DNA of 64,000 nucleotides. Source: Salinisphaera sp. G21_0. GTDB lineage: Bacteria > Pseudomonadota > Gammaproteobacteria > Pseudomonadales > Endozoicomonadaceae. The position numbers and the translations under genes were made by a program. This document shows positions 11,701 through 21,136 of this stretch, piece by piece. Below the pieces are notes generated by a model that was not told where the DNA came from, did not search any database, and was given only the letters and a program-made list of their open reading frames with translations. The stretch spans positions 1 to 64,000 of the forward strand of contig NZ_JAGHQW010000033.1 in NCBI RefSeq assembly GCF_017744115.1. The letters are read 5' to 3'. Position 1 is the first letter of the stretch, and the number at the start of each line of letters is the position of its first letter.

Positions 11701-12292
11701 CTGCATAAACCTTTTCCAAACGATGACCTTGAGCCACTCCCTTTTGGGGCGACTATCCCAGTCTTGCATCCATCAACAACTCCACCACCAGCCTGTGGGC
11801 AATAGCATTATCATCCCTGAAAAACTGATTTCCGGCGAGGCGGCTTTCCTGAATGTATCAAAATCTACAAACTACAAACCTATTATTTTCGACTGTACTT
11901 CTTTGTCCAAAAATGCGATGAACGATAAGATTGCTGAAAAAATAAAACCCGGCTTAAAGCCAGTAATTAGCAAAATATGTGAGAGTGAAAAGGTTCGTGT
12001 TTCCAACGGAGCAATAAGAAAAATATTCTTTATTTGGCTGGCAGCGCATCACAGGAATGATGCCACTCCTCCAATTTGGGTGACTCAACAATATAATATC
12101 TATTCTGAGGCAAAGCGGCCTGACAATGAGCCGTTGCTTACAGCTGCTAATCAGCAAGATGACCCCATGACCGAATTAAAATTACCTCCAAAACGTTTAA
12201 AAGAGTATTTTAACCGGCCTTCCGCTGTCGTTCTTCAGGCGGATGATTTGCTTGTTCTTTTAGATGAGTTTCTTGCACAGATCGCAATTTAG
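5738..12292 (+). CDS. Giant AAA+/AAA+/transglutaminase-like protein, copy 2 (intact)
   Basis: This 2184-residue protein is the full-length reference for the family. Residues 1 to about 380 are an unrecognised polar N-terminal region without a signal peptide. AAA+ module 1 has Walker A GEAGVGKT at 871-878 and Walker B LLVLDEAN at 945-952, then arginine-rich segments (LTGNPDHYSGRHL) typical of sensor regions. AAA+ module 2 has Walker A GPAGWGKD at 1185-1192 and QLIAISELNLIP at 1237, where the usual acidic Walker B pair is reduced, so it may be a structural rather than hydrolytic unit. A transglutaminase-like core follows with GVCRHKS (Cys1715), SHRFVEI (His1741) and SPDGGHTW (Asp1749), the expected Cys-His-Asp order. 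The last 400 residues are an unrecognised helical-looking tail. Start ATG 5738 is the first in frame and matches the copy 3 start. Family membership of the domains is read from motifs; biological role is unknown. Confidence 0.85.
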   Translation: MDKTTNEAINYYSFPNQTITHSLLHRAGDIRKISGFSDGDVKLQQASVKRINLTESQSVPTPDLARRPAAACQVTCHLPADHSPACFSDQEAVHQSLSTGEFYFANTPLTQQRIIDHLRHEQSATYCIRALDDLEKNGLIQQTWLEHGQIRNAEGRLFSHEPITLIFDLTTMTPGDIASLNDLLQVGPKCNDKPLGDRVRRVFLVNHGMLDGSQPANPDLWRRLGKMPEKVVAKTDYITDSVTDETLLAQKTTEDIPANVPRITIDFAATDHWYRQLFGGITLNDRGRLVSSDGVLANLKENTHLVLNNAPWEDSGFQTALATAIRVGGFTTNRQWVRLPEQISLSVAHVCDTELKARKDQTISDNTAFCPQSPFVVINGSSMERLKGHVMIEGTAVVQTDMLANLLQGCRQLVLTGELDDKQWLWLLCQLEQLPDSKRPWLFAHLPTHRLLAARADHRPNMEACNCATFTYQINPGDTLESLQQVNLISQNRFTFSLTNTRLLDALANGTPTILYGLERNPELAANLESLLLPDPYLFIHGHKMDLPKARVTFMKPPGQRTTGSTLINAIINDSASQPPAPANPVYSLLMSLPRSRQRHYPDRPPWTGEDFHLRFDQQTEAERRLDGSPELLPCHQRRALHVLLAKAYRGDPKIYSFIKAKIAGYYPDQPADNRADRSALEHWLTRHPAPELRDIKADFWELARHCPTRVHQNITGPDDINNNSVKELATYVVAAAAPPRQGPMMQRLGVDLRLARKKCLFDGNLRSTLRDTLIAHRQSLRQDTIISQTVGTLESQVAGILTGDQADQQKSQQIREVLATAFTNDQIPGQCQDLPDALLARQRPDRLRQARRLEHLAQRVQEHPVVFLQGEAGVGKTFMARAIAARAGYPDCQVLQLGPNHTQEALFGGPQLVSYPTGNRAEDHGTEFCQGPLLQWALLKDPPLLVLDEANLAPEGLLAPLAGLTRQPPVLHYQGREYTLNPRHRIILTGNPDHYSGRHLDNTLKSRIPTFFYNPLPDTVLASAIILPNLPAAWPEHLKLQARDRLLTLYSQFRALLEQTTPRDIIDVLATVRQILRHCATTLSTPGQVNALVRRAFMDSLAGAVTHDCRQRLDTLNRWYQGQFPEDLSFIAGVDQSFAVFLKELQAANPDGDFSPKPVQQLAYRYWQSLDKDDSGRTAILVEGPAGWGKDFVLGRTIRLWQQQQGMNRPFVHINANPNQWTTLTEHVKQAMSRGQLIAISELNLIPSHYVEGLLNTVLTGQAAPGFRLFATINPGYFAGREALSQALTSRCTQIRLAALAPEDLAELVQGLPDIPDGLPQWLAGHFHQLATALHQQNRPVQLALDDLFSSARHLAGHRPEQWHRALQQHLSLPFRALKTPLPPLQEEDSARLARINQEKQRHQDLEAMANSIPGLLTPITVKFGPVPRCRDRVITVTPETTDQDIMTIVQAMQQGPAINRKSRSTVKPKKTGHSAYTSTFDDIVAPHHYQVTRYFPERPYDARQYRLFFVETRLDEDGRLRDYPIDWTHGTITFVPGWPVDTVWRANLGTDELPGNIALTLNNQWQPLPALTPSDQLRALRCTPDTPIELARSEQTGQLLIKSKGSSSPVTVDFIIAPGQTYFTPLKPGECLTLQEGLCSQRLVEVLEENIFYSETNTCKAYEELRGINGVLDIPQRLRALMDWLDTFSDSKNVTGQDKQLLLNMLREKQGVCRHKSMIFQLLCHYWGIPARQVMNASHRFVEISPDGGHTWRQYQLGGGGRVTADITEPDWGEYGQPGGSDLKPPATRGYAYSDRFINSTESGSVLRRKIEKSLGCLEASLLSCNKRSVLTDLMRQLKDDYSTFIRGPEDSSALPDNWGVLLSPQMFCLFDDKIQDWECIIEKSAWNFSVVRDIGREDIKNQLKPLYRLIHAQEPDVHYLNWLCDLYRSVPQFLKYELLTILQTLSGSCDSCQLKSRVKGMVESYSPGPGTDRRLEYENPRFSQYCINLFQTMTLSHSLLGRLSQSCIHQQLHHQPVGNSIIIPEKLISGEAAFLNVSKSTNYKPIIFDCTSLSKNAMNDKIAEKIKPGLKPVISKICESEKVRVSNGAIRKIFFIWLAAHHRNDATPPIWVTQQYNIYSEAKRPDNEPLLTAANQQDDPMTELKLPPKRLKEYFNRPSAVVLQADDLLVLLDEFLAQIAI

Positions 12293-12429
12293 GAAAAGGG
12301 TATAACAAAAACAAGATCCTGCATCCATGCAGTCTATTCTCGGACAGCTTCCTGGGTTGCGCCCTGCATAGTAACTGCCCACTTAGCCAGAAATATACGA
12401 TTTGACAGATGCTTACAGGATTGGCGTGA

Positions 12430-12504
12430 AAGGAACCTTCTTATTATCTTGTTGTCCAATTTTGTCCAGACACCAGCAATCGTAAATCAGACATAGATGG
12501 TTTA
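12430..12504 (+). promoter_or_regulatory. Conserved leader before AAA/transglutaminase copy 3
   Basis: Same block as at 5655 (AAGGAACCTTCTTATTATCT), again followed by TTGTCCA and TAAATCAG shortly before the ATG at 12505. The rest of the 212-bp spacer (12293-12429) shows no gene. Confidence 0.4.
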
Positions 12505-15500
12505 ATGGACAAAACAACTGAAGCCACCAATTCCCCCTTCTTTCCCGGTCAAACAGTCAAGCGCTCTGCAGTGGCGGGAGATATAAGGAAAACATCAGGC
12601 TTTTCCGATGGAGAAGTCAGGCTTCAACAACCTTCAGTCAAGCGAATAAATTTAACAGAATCCCGGTCAGTCCCAATGCCTGACCTGGCACAAAGGCCTG
12701 CTGCTACCTGTCAAGCTACCTGTCACTTGCCAAATGGCCACTCTCCCACGGATCAGGAAACGATCCATCAGAGCCAGAGCACCGGTGAGTTCTATTTTGC
12801 CAATGATCCATTAACCCAACAGCGAATTATCGATCAACTACGCCTTGAACAGCCGACAACCTATTGCATTCGCACGCTGGATGATCTGGAAAAACACGGC
12901 CTGATGCAACAAATCTGGCTAGAGAACGGCGAGTTACACAAAGCCGAAGGCCGACTATTTATTGATGAGCCGATGACCCTGGTGTTTGACCTGACTGCCA
13001 TGATACCCGGTGATATCGCCAGTTTTAATGACCTGCTTCAGGCGGGGCCCAAGTGTAACGATAAACCACTGGGCGACCGCATCCGGCGGGTATTTCTGGT
13101 CAACCACGGGATGCTGGACGGGAGCCGGCCCGCTAACCCCGATCTCTGGCGCAGATTGGGGCGAATGCCGGAAAAGGTCGTCGCAGAAGCTGACTATATT
13201 GCCATTGCCGATTCGGTGACCGACGAAACCCTGCTGGCCCAAAAAACCACGGCAGATATCCCGGCCAATGCCCCCCGAATCACCCTCGACTTTGCCACCA
13301 CCGACCACTGGTACCGCCGACTGTTTGGTGGTATCACCCTCAATGATCGGGGGCAGCTGGTTTTTTCTGACGGAGCCCTGGCCAACCTGAAAGAGAATAC
13401 CCACCTGGTGCTTAACAATGCACCCTGGGAAGACGCTGGCTTCCAGACAGCCCTGGCAACGGCCATACGGGATGGCGGATTCACCGCCAACCGGCAGTGG
13501 GTCAGGCTGCCTGAGCAGATATCCCTGTCCGTAGCCCATGTCTGTGCAAGCGAACTCAACGCCCGGAAAGAGCAGACGATCAGCGACAACACACTATTCC
13601 AACCCCAAAACCCGTTTGTGGTGATCAACGGCAGCTCAATGGAGCGTCTCAAGGGCCATTTGATGATAGAGGGCACTGTCGTTGTGCAAACGAACATGGT
13701 CGTCAATCTGCTGCAAGGTTGCAGGCAACTGGTGCTCACTGGCGAGCTGGACGACACACAGTGGTTATGGTTACTGTGCCAACTGGAGGCGTTACCGGAG
13801 AGTAAAAGACCATGGCTGTTTTCCAATTTGCCAACCTACCGGTTGCTCGCTGCAAGTGCTGACCACTGGCCAACCACTGGAGACAACAACCAACACTGCG
13901 CCACTGTCACCTACCAGATCAACCCCGGGGACACTCTGGAATCCCTGCAACAGGTCAACCTCACCAGCCAGGACCGTTTCACCTTTTCCCTGACCAACAG
14001 TCCACTGTTGACTGCCCTGATCAATGGGACGCCGATTACCCTGTATGGTCTGGAGCGCAACCCGAAATTGGCTGCCAACCTGGAAACCCTGTTGTTGCCT
14101 GCCCCATACCTGTTTATTCATGGGCGCAAGATGGATCTGCCAAAGGCACGGGTCACCTTCATGCCCCCCCCCGGGGCAGCAAACCACCGGCTCGGCATTG
14201 ATCAACGCCCTGCTCAACGTTTCCGACAGCCAACCCGCACCGGCAAACCCTGTCTACTCCCTGCTGATGTCACTGCCTCGCTCCTGTCAAAGGCGCTATC
14301 CGGACAGGCCGCCCTGGACCGGGGAGGATTTTCAGCTTCGGTTTGACCAACAGACCGAGGCAGAGCGCCAGCTGGATGGTAGCCCTGAGCGTCTGCCCTG
14401 CCATCAACGCCGTGCCTTGCATGTGCTGTTGGCCAAGGCGTATCGCGGTGATCCGGAGATTTACAGTTTCATCAAGGCCAAAATTGCCGGTTATTATCCG
14501 GATCACCCCGCCGACAACCGGGCCGACCGATTCGCCCTGGAGCACTGGCTGGCCCACCACCCGGCCCCGGAGCTGAGGGACATCAATGACGATTTCTGGG
14601 CGCTGGCCCGGCACTGTCCGGCCACAGTACACCAGGACAGCAAAGGACCGGATGACATAAATAACAACTCGGTGAAAGAGCTGGCCACCTGTGTAGTCGC
14701 CGCCGCCCCCCGGGCACAGCAGTGGACCCTGGCGCAGCGACTGGGGGTCGACCTGAGGCGGGCCCGGCAAAAATGCTTGTTTGACGGGAACCTGCGCTCA
14801 GCCTTAAAAGATACCCTGATCGCTTATCGGTCATTACTCAGGCAAGACACCATCATCAGCCAAACGGCCGGGACGCTGGAGAGCCAGATTGCCGCCATTG
14901 TGATGAAAGATCAGACCGATCAACAGAAATCACAACAGATCCGGGAGGTACTGGCCACGGCCTTTGAGAATGATCAGTTACCCGGGCAGTGTCAGGACCT
15001 GCCCGACGCCCTCCTTGCCCGGCAGCGCCCTGACCGGTCCCGGCAGGAGCGGCGTCTGGTGCATTTGGCCCGGAGGGTCCGGGAGCATCCCTTGGTGTTC
15101 CTGCAGGGCGAGGCCGGAGCCGGCAAGACCTTTATGGCCAGGGCCATTGCTGCCAGGGCTGGTTATCCGGACTGTCAGGTGCTTCAGCTTGGGCCCAACC
15201 ACACACAGGAAGCCCTGTTTGGTGGACAACAGCTGGTCAGTTATCCAACGGGCAATAGAACGGAGGATCACCGCACCGAATTTCGCAAAGGGCCACTGCT
15301 GCAGTGGGCAGCATTAACGGACAATCCGCCCCTGCTGGTGCTCGATGAAGCCAACCTGGTGCCAGAGGGCCTGCTTGCCCCCCTGGCCGGTTTAACCCGG
15401 CAGCCGCCGGTGCTCCATTATCAGGGCCGGGAGTACACACTGTCCGACCGGCACCGGATTATTCTCACCGGTAATCCGGACCATTATTCGGGACGTCACC

Positions 15501-18500
15501 TGGATAACGCATTAAAATCACGGATTCCCACTTTCTTCTACAACCCCCTGCCGGACAGCGTGCTGGCCAACGCCATCATTCTGCCCAACCTGCCGAAAGC
15601 CTGGCCTGAGCACCTGAAACACCAGGCCCGTGACCGGCTGTTAACCCTGTACAACCAGTTTCGGGAGCTGCTGGACCAGACCACACCCAGAGATATCATC
15701 GATGTGCTGGCCACCGTTCGCCAGATTCTCCGGCACTGTGCCACTACCTTGAGCACGCCAGAGCAAGTCAACGCCCTGGTCCGGCGGGCATTTATGGACA
15801 GCCTGGCCGGTGCCGTCACCAAGGAATACCAGCAGCAGCTGGACACCCTCAACCTCTGGTACCAGGGCCAGTACCCGGAAGATCTGTCCTTTATAGCAGG
15901 GGTCGACCAGAGCTTTGCTGTTTTTCTGAAGCAACTGCAGGCCGTCAACCCCGATGGTGACTTTTCTCCAGCGCCTGTCCAGCAACTGGTCTACCACTAC
16001 TGGCAAAGTCTGGACAAGGATGACTCGGGGCGAACCGCCGTTCTGGTGGAAGGCCCGACAGGCTGGGGCAAGGACTTTGTGCTGGACAGAACCATCCGGC
16101 TCTGGCAAGAACAGCAAAGGGTGAAGCAACGGTTTGTCCATATCAACGCCAACCCGAACCAGTGGACCACTCTGACCGAGCGCATTAAACAGGCCATGAG
16201 CCAGGGGCAACTGATCGCCGTCAGTGAGCTTAACCTGATTCCCAGCCACTACGTAGAAGGGTTGCTGAATGATGTGTTGACCGGCCATGCAGCGCCGGGA
16301 TTTCGCCTGTTTGCCACCATCAATCCCAGCTATTTTGCCGGACGGGAAGCGCTGAGCAAGGCCCTGACCAGCCGCTGCACCCAAATCAGGCTGGCCAGCC
16401 TTGCCCCGGAGGACCTGGCAGGGCTGGTGCAGGGATTGCCCGACATACCGGACGGTTTGCCCGAATGGCTGGCGGGTCACTTCCACCAACTGGCCGAAGC
16501 GCTGCATCAGCAGAACTGCCCGGTGCAACTGGCAATGGACGACCTGTTCAGCAGCGCCCGGCATCTGGCCGGTCACCGCCCTGAACAGTGGGATCACGCC
16601 TTGAAACAACACCTGTCACTGCCCTTACGCGCTTTAAAGACGCCGCTGCCGCCGCTGAAGGAGGATACCGCACGCCTGGCACGAATCAAGCAGGAAGAAC
16701 AACAGCGCCGGGACCTTGAGGCCAGCGCCAATAGCATGCCCGGACTGTTGACGCCCATCACGGTACAGTTCGGGCCTGTACCCCGTTGTCGTGATCGTGA
16801 AATCACAGTGACACCGGAGGCAACCGTTCAGGACGTCATGACGATTGTGCAGGCCATGCAAAAAGGCATGGAGATCAGCCGCAGTAGCGGGTCAACGGTA
16901 AGCTCTGTTGACCCGCAAAAAACCGGTCATTCGGTTTACCCTTGTGAATTTGGCGATATTGTGGTTCCCCGTCACTACATGATCACCAGGTACTACCCGG
17001 AATACCCTTACGATGCCCGCCAATATCGTCTCTGGTTTCTCCAGACCCGTCTGGATGAAGACGGCCGGTTGCGCAACTACCCAATCGACTGGACAAACGG
17101 CACGATAACCTCTGTGCCAGGATGGCCTGTTGATCTCGTCTGGCGAATCGACCTTGGCCCAGATGAACTGCCCAGCAACATTGCGCTGACCCTGAATAAC
17201 CAATGGCAGCCCTTGCCTGCCCTGACGCCCAAAGACCAGCTCCGGGCACTGCGCTGCACACCGGACACCCCCATTGAGCTGGCCCGAAGCGAGCTGACAG
17301 GACAACTGTTAATCAAAAGTCTGGCATCTGCAGCATCATCGGTAACGGTGGACTTTATCATTGCCCCCGAGCAAGCCTATTTTACTCAACTGAAACCGGG
17401 CGACCTGCTGACATTACAAGAGGGATTGTGCAGTCAACAGCTTGCAGATCTACTGGCAAAGCAGATTTTTTATCCCAAAACCAACACCTGCAAAGCCGAT
17501 GCCGAGCTGCGTGACATCCATAGGATCAGGAATATCCCGCAACGACTCAGGGCGTTGATGGGTTGGCTGGATACATTCTCCGATAGCAAAAATGTGACCG
17601 GACAAGATGAACAACTTTTGCTGAATATGCTCAGGGAGAAACAAGGGGTTTGCCGACACAAGGCGATGATCTTCCAGGTACTCTGCCACTATTAGGGTAT
17701 TCCAGCTCGGCAAGTAGGGAATGTTTCGCACCGTTTTGTTGAGATCAGCCCCGATGGCGGCCACACCTGGCGACAATACCAACTCGGTGGTGGCGAACAA
17801 CAGGTCACTATCACAGAGCCCAACTGGGAGGGGTATCATAAACCAGGTAATTCTGACTTGAAACGACCCGCTACAAGAGGGTATGCCTCTTCTGACCAAT
17901 TTATCAATTCAACGGAAAGAGGCTCTGAGTTATTGCGCAAAATTGAGAATTCTCTCAAGTGTCTTGCAGATTTATTACAGTCGTCCAATAAAAGATCAGT
18001 GCTGACTGATATTATGCACCAACTTAAACATAACTACTCTACATTCAACATAGGACCTGTTCACTCCAGCGATTTGCCGGAAAATTGGGTGATACTATTA
18101 TCACCACAAATGTTTTGCCTGTTTGGTGACAACATACAAGACTGGGAACGTATCATAGAAAAAAGTGCCTGGAATTATTCAGTAGACAGGCAGATTATGA
18201 GAGGAGAACTCAAAAATAAACTGAAGCTATTATTTCGACTGATACATGCACAAGAGCCTGATGTGCACTATTTGAACTGGCTATGTGACCTTTACCGCTC
18301 AGTGCCTCAATTTCTGAAATATATATTATTGGCCATCTTACAGACGCTCTCTGGGTCCTGTGATTCCTGTCAGTTAAAAGGCCGGTTAAAAGGAATGCTT
18401 GAGTCTTATTCTCTAAGGCCCGATAGAGTTGGCCTTCTTGAAGGCGCAGATCCACAATTTTCACAGCACTGCATAAACCTTATCAAAACGATGACCATGA

Positions 18501-19060
18501 GCAGCTCCCTTTTGGAGCGACTATCCCAGCCTCGCATCCATCAACAACTCCACTACCAGCCTGTGGGCAATAGCGTTATCATCCCTGAAAAACTCATGTC
18601 CGGCGAGGCTGCTTTCCTGAACGTATCAAAATCTACAAGCTACAAACCTATTATTTTCGACTGTACTTCTTTGTCCAGAAAAGCGGTAAATAATAAGATT
18701 GCTGAAAAAATAAAATCCGGCTTAAAGCCAGTAATTAGCGAAATATCTGAGAGTGTAGAGGATAGTGATTCCAACGAAGTAATAAGAAAAATATTCTTTA
18801 GCTGGCTGGCAGCGCATCAAAGGAATGATGCCACTCCTCCAATTTGGGTGACTTATCAATATAATATCTATTCTGAGACAAGGCAGCCTTACTATGAGCT
18901 GATGCTTACGCCTGCTAATCAGCAAGATGACCCCATGACCCAATTAAAATTACCTCCAAAACGTTTAAAAGACCATTTTAACCGACCTTCCGCTGTCGTT
19001 CTTCAAGAGGATGATTTGCTTGTTCTTTTAGATGAGTTCCTTGCACTAATCGCAGATTAG
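12505..19060 (+). pseudogene. Giant AAA+/AAA+/transglutaminase-like protein, copy 3 (frameshift plus nonsense)
   Basis: The gene aligns along its whole length with copy 2 but is broken twice. At 14164-14172 a run of nine C replaces the 8-base sequences AACCCCCC (copy 1) and AAACCCCC (copy 2), so the frame beginning at 12505 ends at 14346 and homology continues in the frame open from before 14024. At 17693-17695 the conserved Trp codon TGG of CHYWGIPAR is TAG, which would end the protein just after the transglutaminase Cys and before its His and Asp. The same frame then runs on without stops to 19060. Removing one C gives 6555 nt, exactly the length of copy 2. Only two lesions in 6.5 kb suggests very recent inactivation, a phase-variable C tract, or a base-calling error in the homopolymer. 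Both Walker A motifs are intact (GEAGAGKT, GPTGWGKD). Confidence 0.8.
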
Positions 19061-19160
19061 GAAAATAGGGTAGAACGGACCTCCTTTTTTCCGGCAGACA
19101 GAAACTCGTAGAGCTTTTCGAAACGATTCAGGTTGATTGGCGGGCTTTTTATGGGCAGTG

Positions 19161-19733
19161 TTACAAGGCCAGTCTGATAGACTCAAACCAGGCTACAGAT
19201 TCCGGCAATCGCTGCTTTCTGAGTTTATAAAGGTATTCATCAACGGTGACGGGCGGATTCTTCAAGCCAGCTCTTGCTGAACGTATGGCCCCGATCACCT
19301 CTGCCGGATGTAAATCGATCAAATCATGAATAAAGCTGTCCGGATGTATGGCCTGAAGTCCATAAGGCTCAAGCGCGTCATCCGGAAAGTCCTTCAGATT
19401 ATACGTTACGATCACATCGGAACTGGCAGCAATGGCAGCAGCGACCACATGCCGGTCATCCTCATCCGGTAAGACAACTGAGTTAATCAAATGTTCATAG
19501 CCTTCCACCAAGGCATCACGAACATGGGCATTCATTAACTCCCTTGTACGTTGCAGGTAGCCTTCATCAATGTCTGGCTTGTTTGCCTTCAGGTTGCGCG
19601 TCCACTCATCATGAATTGCCTCTGTCCATTTAGCCCGGAAGGTATCGGTCAGGGCCAGTCGCATCAGAACATCCCGGAGGACAGACGGGTAAAGCACACA
19701 GGCATCATAAACTACCGTAAACTGAGAGGCCAT
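19161..19733 (-). CDS. PIN-domain toxin of a toxin-antitoxin pair
   Basis: A PIN-fold ribonuclease-like protein of about 190 residues, the presumed toxin of a type II pair. The N-terminal strand carries the first acidic residue (VVYDACVLYPS), with later acidic positions in AIHDEWTRN and in VLPDEDDRHVVAAA, and VIVTYNLKDFP is a characteristic PIN segment. These would form the Mg-binding RNase site. ATG 19733 is preferred over the TTG one codon earlier: it overlaps the antitoxin stop as TGATG, indicating translational coupling. Target RNA cannot be told from sequence. It is larger than classical VapC (about 130 residues), matching the PIN subgroup that pairs with excisionase-like partners. Confidence 0.8.
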   Translation of the reverse strand: MASQFTVVYDACVLYPSVLRDVLMRLALTDTFRAKWTEAIHDEWTRNLKANKPDIDEGYLQRTRELMNAHVRDALVEGYEHLINSVVLPDEDDRHVVAAAIAASSDVIVTYNLKDFPDDALEPYGLQAIHPDSFIHDLIDLHPAEVIGAIRSARAGLKNPPVTVDEYLYKLRKQRLPESVAWFESIRLAL

Positions 19734-20191
19734 CAATACTCCGGATCATACTTCTGGGACAGGGCAGAAAGCTCATCCAGCGCAGATGACCGCCTGGCAT
19801 CCACAGCCATCTTGTAGTCCATCAAATCCTGATAGCGAACCCGCCGATGACGCCCCACCTTATGATGGGGAATTTCCCCATGTTCCAGCATCCTGACCAG
19901 ATAAGGCCGGGAAACATTGAGAATATCTGCCGCCTCCTGGGTCGTTAGCTCAGCATGAATAGGAATAATTTTTACCGCATTACCCTGCCCGAGTTGAGCA
20001 AGGATATCAGCCAACAAACTCAAGGCTCGGGTAGGGATGGAAATAGCGTGTTTCTTCCCATCTCTGGCACTGATATCAATCTGCTGGGTCTCCCCCCCGG
20101 TTTCCAGATAGGCGGAAATCTCCCGGCTACACTCTTGCGCTATGGCCACTTCTTCGGCGGTGGGCAACGCCAGTTTGTCTTTGATCGTCAT
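19733..20191 (-). CDS. Excisionase/MerR-like helix-turn-helix antitoxin
   Basis: A 152-residue protein. Residues about 80-130 (TTQEAADILNVSRPYLVRML, then HKVGRHRRVRYQDLMDY) form an excisionase-type winged helix-turn-helix. The N-terminal half is predicted to be a dimerisation or toxin-binding region. It lies upstream of the PIN gene and overlaps it by one base, the usual antitoxin-first order. The ATG has the Shine-Dalgarno AGGGA 8 bases upstream. A 13-bp direct repeat in the promoter (20248-20275) is a likely autoregulatory operator. Confidence 0.8.
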   Translation of the reverse strand: MTIKDKLALPTAEEVAIAQECSREISAYLETGGETQQIDISARDGKKHAISIPTRALSLLADILAQLGQGNAVKIIPIHAELTTQEAADILNVSRPYLVRMLEHGEIPHHKVGRHRRVRYQDLMDYKMAVDARRSSALDELSALSQKYDPEY

Positions 20192-20247
20192 AATAAATCC
20201 CTGAAGACTGGCTTCCTGAATAAGGTTACTTCTTACAGTCTAATCGA

Positions 20248-20275
20248 AATAAACGAAATAGCAATAAACGAAATA
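20248..20275 (-). promoter_or_regulatory. Direct-repeat operator candidate of the PIN toxin-antitoxin operon
   Basis: Two perfect copies of AATAAACGAAATA (20248-20260 and 20263-20275), 15 bp apart start to start, lie 57-84 bp upstream of the antitoxin ATG. Direct repeats suit binding by an excisionase-type regulator. No other gene is close enough to claim them. Confidence 0.5.
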
Positions 20276-20794
20276 TTCGAAAACGCTTCGGCACATTAAC
20301 AGCTGCACATAATACGTATTCCCAAGCCAGCCAGCTAACTAATAACGTCACTGCCCGTGGGTTTACCCACAAACTAACTTCAGCCCTTTTTCCAAGGAGG
20401 TGACACTTATCAATCTGCTGAAAATCAGCTGTAGGTACATTTATGATCAGTGGTTTCTACTGCAAATCCATCAGGGGGCACCCATTTTCAGGGTGGCGTT
20501 TTGTTATTTGTAGCGTGGCATCGGCCTGCGCTGGGCCATGGAATTCCAACTTACTTATTGAGGGAAGAAACGAACACGGCGAATAAAGTAACCACCGTCA
20601 ATAAAGAAGGCTATTTTGTGCATACATCCTCGGAAACGCAAAAAGCCTGCAACCGTGCCATTCGCTAAATATATGAATGGGCACTGTTACAGGCCTGTTG
20701 CTAAAGATGTAGCCGCCGGGGCTGAATGTGCAAGTTTAAGTGACTTTCAGCCCGGTCCAACCCACAACGTTCTCCTCTGCCTCCTCTGCTTTTA

Positions 20795-21097
20795 TCAACC
20801 TTTGGTATCTTCCAGCGCCCCGGTCAGGGTGCTGGCGGCTTCGGCGTCGGTTTCCCCGTGTTCCATATGGTCGATATGGGCGAGGCGGCTGAGGTAGCGG
20901 AGGACTTCGATCAGCTTTTTCCGGTCGTTCCAGAAGGTGGACACCCCGGTTTTCAGGTAGTTTATGCCCTGTTGGGCGCGGATTCCTGTTTGATGCTCTC
21001 GTGGATGGCAAACAGGGCGTGGCGCACAATGGAGGCATCGAAACCGTGTTCTTTACCGTGAAAATCCCGGAACTCAAGATGCAAGCAACCGCCCTGT
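20795..21097 (-). pseudogene. Remnant of a C-terminal end, possibly DUF1156-type DNA methylase
   Basis: On the minus strand one frame reads GCLHLEFRDF...FDASIVRHALFAIHESIKQE. After an apparent frameshift near 20960 a second frame reads INYLKTGVSTFWNDRKKLIE, then VLRYLSRLAHIDHMEHGETD, and ends at a TGA at 20797-20795. The order (RHALFAI, then a FWxxRKxLIEVLxYLxxL helix, then a short acidic tail) resembles the C-terminus of DUF1156 adenine-specific methylases, which occur in anti-phage modification loci. This is memory-based motif resemblance. What is firm is that two adjacent frames look coding and are broken. Confidence 0.35.
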
Positions 21098-21136
21098 ACA
21101 GAACAAAAAACTTTCGTATTAATAAAAAACTCAGGC

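Noticed and set aside
14164-14172. Programmed ribosomal frameshift at the C9 tract
   Set aside because: Copies 1 and 2 encode the same protein without any shift, so a programmed event is not needed. Phase variation or an error is more likely.
14024-17695. A separate 1223-codon gene inside copy 3
   Set aside because: Its apparent start is out-of-frame sequence upstream of the C9 shift; from 14172 on it is simply the continuation of copy 3.
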